Source of the DNA: Corynebacterium sp. ES2730-CONJ
Lineage (GTDB): Bacteria; Actinomycetota; Actinomycetes; Mycobacteriales; Mycobacteriaceae
Assembly: GCF_024834055.1 (NCBI RefSeq)
Contig: NZ_JANUXZ010000004.1
Coordinates: forward strand, 124,001 to 188,000
Length of the DNA stretch: 64,000 nucleotides
Direction: 5' to 3'
How positions within the stretch are numbered: the stretch's first letter is position 1; the number at the start of each line of letters is the position of its first letter. Shown piece after piece: positions 59,743 to 64,000 of this stretch. Under the pieces are notes generated by a model. That model saw only the letters and a list, made by a program, of their open reading frames with translations, was not told the origin of the DNA and made no database searches. The translations under genes were made by a program, and so were the position numbers.

Positions 59743-61431
59743 CTAGCGACATCGAACGATCGGCGATGGATCGTATATTGTGACTTGTTTTTCGCGACTA
59801 AGCTCGTTACCCGCCAAATCCCTAATGATTCGGGTATCACTCGTAGTAAAACCAGGAGCACCGCCAGAAGGTGAGCAATTACTTCCTGATACATTCATCA
59901 CCTGGGGCTGGGTATAGGCCCACCGTCCGCCATTAACAGATTCCACCTCAACAGTTTTTACGCCCATAAAGCTCACCGTAATAGCTCCGTCTCCGAAGGC
60001 AGTGACAATGCGAACGGGATGGGAAGAGGTATTTTTAAACTGCAGATCAATGAGACCCTCATAGACCGTTGCTTCGCGACCTGCGGGGTAGCGCGAAATA
60101 TAATAGCTATGCGGAGTGTGGGTGATGTCTTGCATTCCAGCAAAATAGGAAGCGTTGTACAACGTAGTAGCGAACTGAGAAATTCCGCCGCCAACCGCAG
60201 TATCTGCTCGGCCATTCAAAATAACGCCAGATTCTACATAGCCTTGAGCTCTTCCGCGGGGCCCGGTATAACCGTTTAGGCTAAATATTTCACCTGGGGC
60301 CACGATGGCACCGGAAACCATCTCTGCCACCCGCTTGATATTGACCCCCGATGGGCCCGAATAACCGGACGTTGTAAAGCTAGAGACCTGTTGGTCAAAG
60401 GTGGCAACCTGAGCCATCTCGGTCGTGAAGGTCGCGGGGTTATCACGATAGATAGCATCAAATTCTTTCGGGCTTGTTCCCGTAATGCGCTGGGGGAGTT
60501 CCTTGAGTGTCTCTTCCCAATCGATCATGACTCCATCAGCATGGGGGGTAACAACCTTAGAGCCATTGGAGAAATCTATGCGAGCATTTCTTTTAGGAAC
60601 TTCCGTTTGTGCTAGGCCTTCAGATAGGATTTCGCGAGCTAACTCTGGGTTGACCTCTGGAATGAAGGTAGAATTTTTAGCTACGAAGGTGACGACTTCA
60701 CCCATGCGAGCTGGCTCGATACGCCCGTCGATACCGTCGCGGCCGTGGACAATAATTGGTGCGGAGACTGACTCGGCGGCAATACCATCGACAACGCGCT
60801 GGACCTTATCCACACCGTATTCGGGATTGACAATGCTCGCATCCACGCTGACCCCCTGGGGACTCAACCATTCAGCTGGGATACTGGTGGCGAGCCATTC
60901 TCGCTGCACAACTTGACCATTTTCGGGGCGCGGATCGACGATAACCGTTCCCCCCTCGAGGCGAATAGCTCCGTTAATAGGCTCCCGGTTTAACTCTGCG
61001 ACGAGGCGGTCGAGCTCAGGATTGAGCAGACTCTCATCTACGCTCGAGACTACGGGAACCTCATAGGTACGCCAGTGTCCCATGAAGCGACGAATCGGAT
61101 TAAAAGGTTGATTCTCAACCGCTAAGAGGGTTTGATCCCAATCGATACCCAACCCGGCGCGCAAAGGCTCAATGGTCGCTGTGATTTCCCCCGCCTTAAT
61201 GGTGACGGGTGCGGAAAACTTCTCCCCCAATTCCAGCTCTAATTTAGCTTGCGCCTCAGCCCTGTTGAGGCCACCGACATCTACGCCACCAATTGCGGTT
61301 CCAGGTGCGATAGTGCCGCGGTTGAGTGCAAAATCAGCCCCAATGACGGCAGCAACAATGGCCAGCAGCCCGATGAGGATGCCAGCGATAATGGTTGCTC
61401 TTCGAGACTTCTTCTTTGTCTTTGTGCCCAC
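59743..61431 (-). CDS. VanW-family protein with N-terminal membrane helix
   Basis: 562 residues. An N-terminal basic segment and helix (ATIIAGILIGLLAIVAAVIGADFAL) anchor it. Residues ~45-330 hold repeated peptidoglycan-binding-like (PG_binding_4 type) domains with IGGVDVGGLNRAEAQAKL and later DWDQTL/DWEETL units; the VanW domain follows at ~355-500 (YSGPSGVNIKRVAEMVSGAIVAPGEIFSLNGYTGPR, GGGISQFATTLYNASYFAGM). A C-terminal domain with two cysteines ends the protein. VanW proteins take part in peptidoglycan-related processes, but the reaction is unknown. GTG 61431 is 7 nt after TAGATT (61439-61444), with TTGGTC 17 bp further upstream, so the start is leaderless. Confidence 0.85.
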   Translation of the reverse strand: MGTKTKKKSRRATIIAGILIGLLAIVAAVIGADFALNRGTIAPGTAIGGVDVGGLNRAEAQAKLELELGEKFSAPVTIKAGEITATIEPLRAGLGIDWDQTLLAVENQPFNPIRRFMGHWRTYEVPVVSSVDESLLNPELDRLVAELNREPINGAIRLEGGTVIVDPRPENGQVVQREWLATSIPAEWLSPQGVSVDASIVNPEYGVDKVQRVVDGIAAESVSAPIIVHGRDGIDGRIEPARMGEVVTFVAKNSTFIPEVNPELAREILSEGLAQTEVPKRNARIDFSNGSKVVTPHADGVMIDWEETLKELPQRITGTSPKEFDAIYRDNPATFTTEMAQVATFDQQVSSFTTSGYSGPSGVNIKRVAEMVSGAIVAPGEIFSLNGYTGPRGRAQGYVESGVILNGRADTAVGGGISQFATTLYNASYFAGMQDITHTPHSYYISRYPAGREATVYEGLIDLQFKNTSSHPVRIVTAFGDGAITVSFMGVKTVEVESVNGGRWAYTQPQVMNVSGSNCSPSGGAPGFTTSDTRIIRDLAGNELSREKQVTIYDPSPIVRCR

Positions 61432-61438
61432 CGCTATT

Positions 61439-61467
61439 AATCTACCGGTGCTGTTGATCTAGACCAA
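61439..61467 (-). promoter_or_regulatory. Leaderless promoter of the vanW-like gene
   Basis: TTGGTC (61462-61467) and TAGATT (61439-61444) are 17 bp apart on the minus strand; the GTG start is 7 nt past the -10 box. Confidence 0.7.
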
Positions 61468-61484
61468 CAGGATCAGTACCCCCG

Positions 61485-62606
61485 TTAACGTTGTAAAGCA
61501 GCCACTCGCTCGGCGCGCGTACGCAGTTCAGCTATATTTTCCGTACCATAATCAGCGGTGACCTGATCGATAACCGCGGGCAATTCAGCGGTACTAATCC
61601 ACAGTGCCTGGTCCGCCCCCGCACTGAGCGCCAGGCCCACCGCCTCGGGTATCGAGAGCTGATCACTGATTGCCCGCATCCCCGAGAGGTCATCGGTGAA
61701 AATAATCCCGCTAAATGGGCTGCCCCCTGGATAATGACCTCGACGCAGTAACTCGTATGCTTGAGGGCTCAGGCTTGCAGGCAGCTCCCCCAGACCTGGC
61801 ACCACCATATGTCCGACCATCACTGCGGCATCAGGAATGTCGGCGATGGCGCCATAAGGCAGCAGATCCCTGGTCATCAGCTCATCGAGCGGCGGGGTGC
61901 GCACTGTCTCATGGTGGGAATCTCCAGTAGCTCGTCCATGACCTGGGAAATGCTTAAATACGGGGATCACCCCAGCATCGCGCATTCCCAGAGCAAAGGC
62001 CGTGGCATAGAGAGACGATCGGAGCGGATCATGGCTAAAGGCCCGATCGCCCACGACCGCCAGTCCGTCACCATCTACATCAATGACGGGGGCGAAGTTG
62101 ACCGTAATACCGTGCTGATTAAGAATAGTGCCCATCTCGAAAGCGAGGCCGCGTACTTGATCGGGGCTCAACGTATCTGCCATATCCCGCGGGGACGGGA
62201 AGTCACCCAATATTTCCCGATGTCTGAGAACCCTACCGCCTTCGAAATCAATTCCAACAGCGAAGGGGCGCCCGATCAACCGTCGCAGAGTAGCTAGGTC
62301 ACGGCCTGGGGTGATGAGTAATTCGGGGTTGCTATCAGATCGAATGAAAATCCCACCCACACCCTGACGCAAGGCGAAAAGGGCGTCATCGAAATCATTG
62401 ACGCCAACCATCATAAGTTGCCCGACGAGGGCGCGCACTAATGCCGGGTCCTCCGGCGGAAGTTCTTGTTGAGGTAGTAGAAGAGTAGGCATGGGGGACG
62501 ACGTGGTCACCGGCGCTTCAACTTCGTGGCGATTATCTGTATTGATCGTGCAGCTGTGTGCGAATACGGTGAGCGTGCCAAGGAGCGTTGCGAGCTTCTT
62601 TGACAC
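61485..62606 (-). CDS. GH3 beta-N-acetylglucosaminidase, NagZ-like, exported
   Basis: 373 residues. Glycoside hydrolase family 3: KHFPGHGRATGDSHHET carries the NagZ His-loop used for acid/base catalysis, and GIIFTDDLSGMRAI carries the nucleophile Asp. VGIDFEGGRV and the NFAPVIDVDGDG segment complete the TIM barrel. NagZ removes N-acetylglucosamine from muropeptides or glycans. An N-terminal hydrophobic region with FAHSC suggests export, possibly as a lipoprotein, though the lipobox is weak. The start is GTG 62606 with AAAGG 12-15 nt upstream. Its 3' end lies just upstream of the vanW-like gene promoter, on the same strand. Confidence 0.87.
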   Translation of the reverse strand: MSKKLATLLGTLTVFAHSCTINTDNRHEVEAPVTTSSPMPTLLLPQQELPPEDPALVRALVGQLMMVGVNDFDDALFALRQGVGGIFIRSDSNPELLITPGRDLATLRRLIGRPFAVGIDFEGGRVLRHREILGDFPSPRDMADTLSPDQVRGLAFEMGTILNQHGITVNFAPVIDVDGDGLAVVGDRAFSHDPLRSSLYATAFALGMRDAGVIPVFKHFPGHGRATGDSHHETVRTPPLDELMTRDLLPYGAIADIPDAAVMVGHMVVPGLGELPASLSPQAYELLRRGHYPGGSPFSGIIFTDDLSGMRAISDQLSIPEAVGLALSAGADQALWISTAELPAVIDQVTADYGTENIAELRTRAERVAALQR

Positions 62607-62712
62607 CGTTGATCACGACCTTTGATTATTTCCCTGTTGAGTCCTGTTGCTAGTTTAGCCGTCTTCATCGAGTGATGTGGTGGGCAAGATGACGGAGTCA
62701 AGCGGTGGCTGG

Positions 62713-62718
62713 TATCTT
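62713..62718 (+). promoter_or_regulatory. -10 box of the DUF2613 gene (leaderless)
   Basis: TATCTT lies 7 nt before ATG 62726, with a weak ATGACG -35-like element 18 bp upstream. No RBS is present. Confidence 0.55.
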
Positions 62719-62725
62719 GGTCATT

Positions 62726-62923
62726 ATGGCTTTTTCTTCCGATTCTCTGCGATGGCGTACCCTAGGGCCGGCTATTGCCAGCGCTGCTGTGGGCATTGCT
62801 CTCGGTGTCGCAGCTATCGTCGGAAGTAATACTGCTATCGATGATAGCCCTGCTCAGCTCGATAACGGGTTATCGGCCTCAGATGCTATTCTCGGCGATC
62901 CGGAATACGGATCGCGCAACTAG
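62726..62923 (+). CDS. DUF2613 small membrane protein
   Basis: 65 residues from ATG 62726 (an in-frame ATG at 62705 exists). One hydrophobic helix (TLGPAIASAAVGIALGVAAIVG) is followed by an Asp/Ser/Asn-rich extracytoplasmic tail ending in GDPEYGSRN, which matches the DUF2613 pattern of mycolata. Its partner function is unknown, but it lies directly upstream of the AftD-like gene, as I recall for related genomes, and may be co-transcribed. Confidence 0.7.
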   Translation: MAFSSDSLRWRTLGPAIASAAVGIALGVAAIVGSNTAIDDSPAQLDNGLSASDAILGDPEYGSRN

Positions 62924-62934
62924 CTGCGCATATC

Positions 62935-64000
62935 ATGCAGGCGCGAAACTTAATGAAGGTGGCCAGCGCCAACGGTAGTACTCAGCGTGCGGCGCTCATT
63001 GGCTTCGTCACGTGTTTGCTCATTGTTTCACTGCAACCGCCAGGTCTTATCAGCGCCGACACTAAGATGGACCTCCTGATCAACCCAGGACAGTTTCTCA
63101 GCCAAGCATTCAATCTCTATACTGACCGCTTCACTTTCGGGCAATTACAAAATCAGGCCTACGGATATTTTTTTCCACACGGAGCATTTTTTCTTCTTGG
63201 TTCCGTTTTGAATATCCCTCTCGTCATCGTAGAGCGTAGCTGGTGGCTCATTGTTCTCTTTACGGGCTATTTAGGATCTGTCCTATTACTAAAAAAGCTG
63301 GACATCGGTACCTTTTATATCCAGATCGTAGCCAGCTTCACATTTGTTTTAGCACCCCGAACTCTGAGCAATCTGACCACCATTTCCTCTGAAGTGTGGC
63401 CCATTATGCTCACCCCCTGGATCCTTCTGCCCATAATGGGCACCCAGCGATCAATAGCGTTATCGGTTATTGCTGCAGGTTTCTTAGGGGGTATTAATGC
63501 CACAGCCTCTTGGGCAGCCGTTCTACCTGCGGCGCTGTACTTCATCTATGAACTGAGCTGCTGTTCTTACCGCAGTAGAACTCTCAAGCACTTTCTCTGG
63601 TGGGGAGTGGGGGTCCTGGGTATAAATAGCTGGTGGATTATTCCGCTGGGTTTTTTCTCTCGCTTCAGCGCCCCCTTCGTGGATTTCATCGAAAATACGG
63701 CTATCACTACGCGCTGGCTCAATCTTGCTGAGATTCTTAGAGGGACTACGAGCTGGGTGCCCTTCGTTGATAGTGAACGCAGTGCCGGTTTCCTCCTAGT
63801 CTCCTCCCCGACTGCGGTCGTCCTTACCCTAGCGGTGGCTACCATGGGTTTATGGGGACTAGCGTCCTATTCCCATCGTTCCTTCTGGCTGCTCGTGCTC
63901 GGCGTCGGCCTCATTATTTTTGGCGGAGCGGGGCATATTCCAACCCTCCTCGATTCTGGGCCTTTTGTGGCCCTTCGCAATATTTCGAAATTCGATGCTC
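62935..64000 (+). CDS. aftD: Alpha-(1->3)-arabinofuranosyltransferase AftD, N-terminal part (3' end outside window)
   Basis: About 355 residues are present and the frame runs off the window. The start is ATG 62935, 11 bp after the DUF2613 stop (a second ATG at 62953 is possible). The N-terminal helices and the DTKMDLLINPGQFLSQA, FGQLQNQAYGYFFPHGAFF, FVLAPRTLSNLTTISSEVWP and WILLPIMG segments match the DUF3367/AftD family. AftD is a polytopic GT-C enzyme that adds alpha-1,3 branching arabinofuranose in arabinogalactan/LAM assembly, using decaprenyl-phosphoarabinose outside the membrane. Confidence 0.9.
   Translation, partial: MQARNLMKVASANGSTQRAALIGFVTCLLIVSLQPPGLISADTKMDLLINPGQFLSQAFNLYTDRFTFGQLQNQAYGYFFPHGAFFLLGSVLNIPLVIVERSWWLIVLFTGYLGSVLLLKKLDIGTFYIQIVASFTFVLAPRTLSNLTTISSEVWPIMLTPWILLPIMGTQRSIALSVIAAGFLGGINATASWAAVLPAALYFIYELSCCSYRSRTLKHFLWWGVGVLGINSWWIIPLGFFSRFSAPFVDFIENTAITTRWLNLAEILRGTTSWVPFVDSERSAGFLLVSSPTAVVLTLAVATMGLWGLASYSHRSFWLLVLGVGLIIFGGAGHIPTLLDSGPFVALRNISKFDA

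Overview
The window is a chromosomal segment of a Corynebacterium-like actinobacterium. The evidence is a mycolata-type gene set (an AftD-like arabinofuranosyltransferase, DUF2613 and VanW proteins, HspR/HAIR heat-shock control, a mycothiol-type ArsC, pyruvate:quinone oxidoreductase) and a gene order (purA - FUSC protein - fba - GH76 - SpoU methylase - pyrE - rhodanese - clpB ... hspR - dnaJ ... grpE - dnaK) that, from memory, resembles the C. glutamicum backbone. Many genes start 6-7 nt after a -10 hexamer with no ribosome binding site, which fits the leaderless transcripts common in this group. I do not name a species. Base composition looks moderate (roughly half G+C by eye, not computed).

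Layout. 1-6.5 kb: the end of an fprA-like reductase, a GNAT protein, a phosphoribosyltransferase, YceI, poxB/pqo, and an arsC-acr3 pair. 6.6-11.8 kb: a zinc alcohol dehydrogenase, a secreted unknown, a secreted esterase with an upstream lipoprotein, and an acyltransferase-3. 12.1-15.5 kb: tRNA-Gly(CCC), purA, a YbjN protein and an unknown. 15.5-24.1 kb (minus strand): FUSC protein, VWA lipoprotein, fba, GH76, SpoU methylase, pyrE, an anchored unknown, a rhodanese with an altered active site, and lysoplasmalogenase. 24.1-33.1 kb: clpB, an LLM oxidoreductase, an FNR-like reductase, a nitrilase-family hydrolase, a small helical protein with a DUF1023-type hydrolase, hspR and dnaJ. 33.1-45.3 kb: an accessory block of surface functions (small secreted protein, giant amylase-pullulanase, repeat-bearing anchored protein, glycerophosphodiesterase) lying between dnaJ-hspR and dnaK-grpE. 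45.3-64 kb: grpE, dnaK, an AI-2E transporter, a Pit phosphate transporter, a membrane Fe-S reductase with a proline-rich tail, DUF1707, an alaT-like aminotransferase, YibE/F, dcd, a Cys-less ArsC-like protein, a secreted Ala/Pro protein, VanW, a GH3 NagZ-like protein, DUF2613 and the start of aftD.

How parts work together. The heat-shock genes form one HspR circuit: HAIR-type inverted repeats lie in front of clpB (two), dnaK-grpE (two) and dnaJ-hspR (one), so HspR probably represses its own operon and both other chaperone units. Envelope functions recur: amylopullulanase and companion surface proteins, GH76, VanW, NagZ-like GH3 and AftD point to glycan degradation and cell-wall remodelling.

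Most unusual: the 12-kb surface/glycan block that splits the chaperone cluster, with its ~2,790-residue two-enzyme amylopullulanase ending in nine alternating Ig/Rib-type repeats; the paired HAIR sites whose spacing differs by one helical turn between clpB and dnaK; two enzyme-like proteins (ArsC-like, rhodanese-like) in which the catalytic cysteine is serine; and a perfect operator-like palindrome over the -10 box of the YbjN gene. No CRISPR array, transposase, integrase or rRNA was seen.
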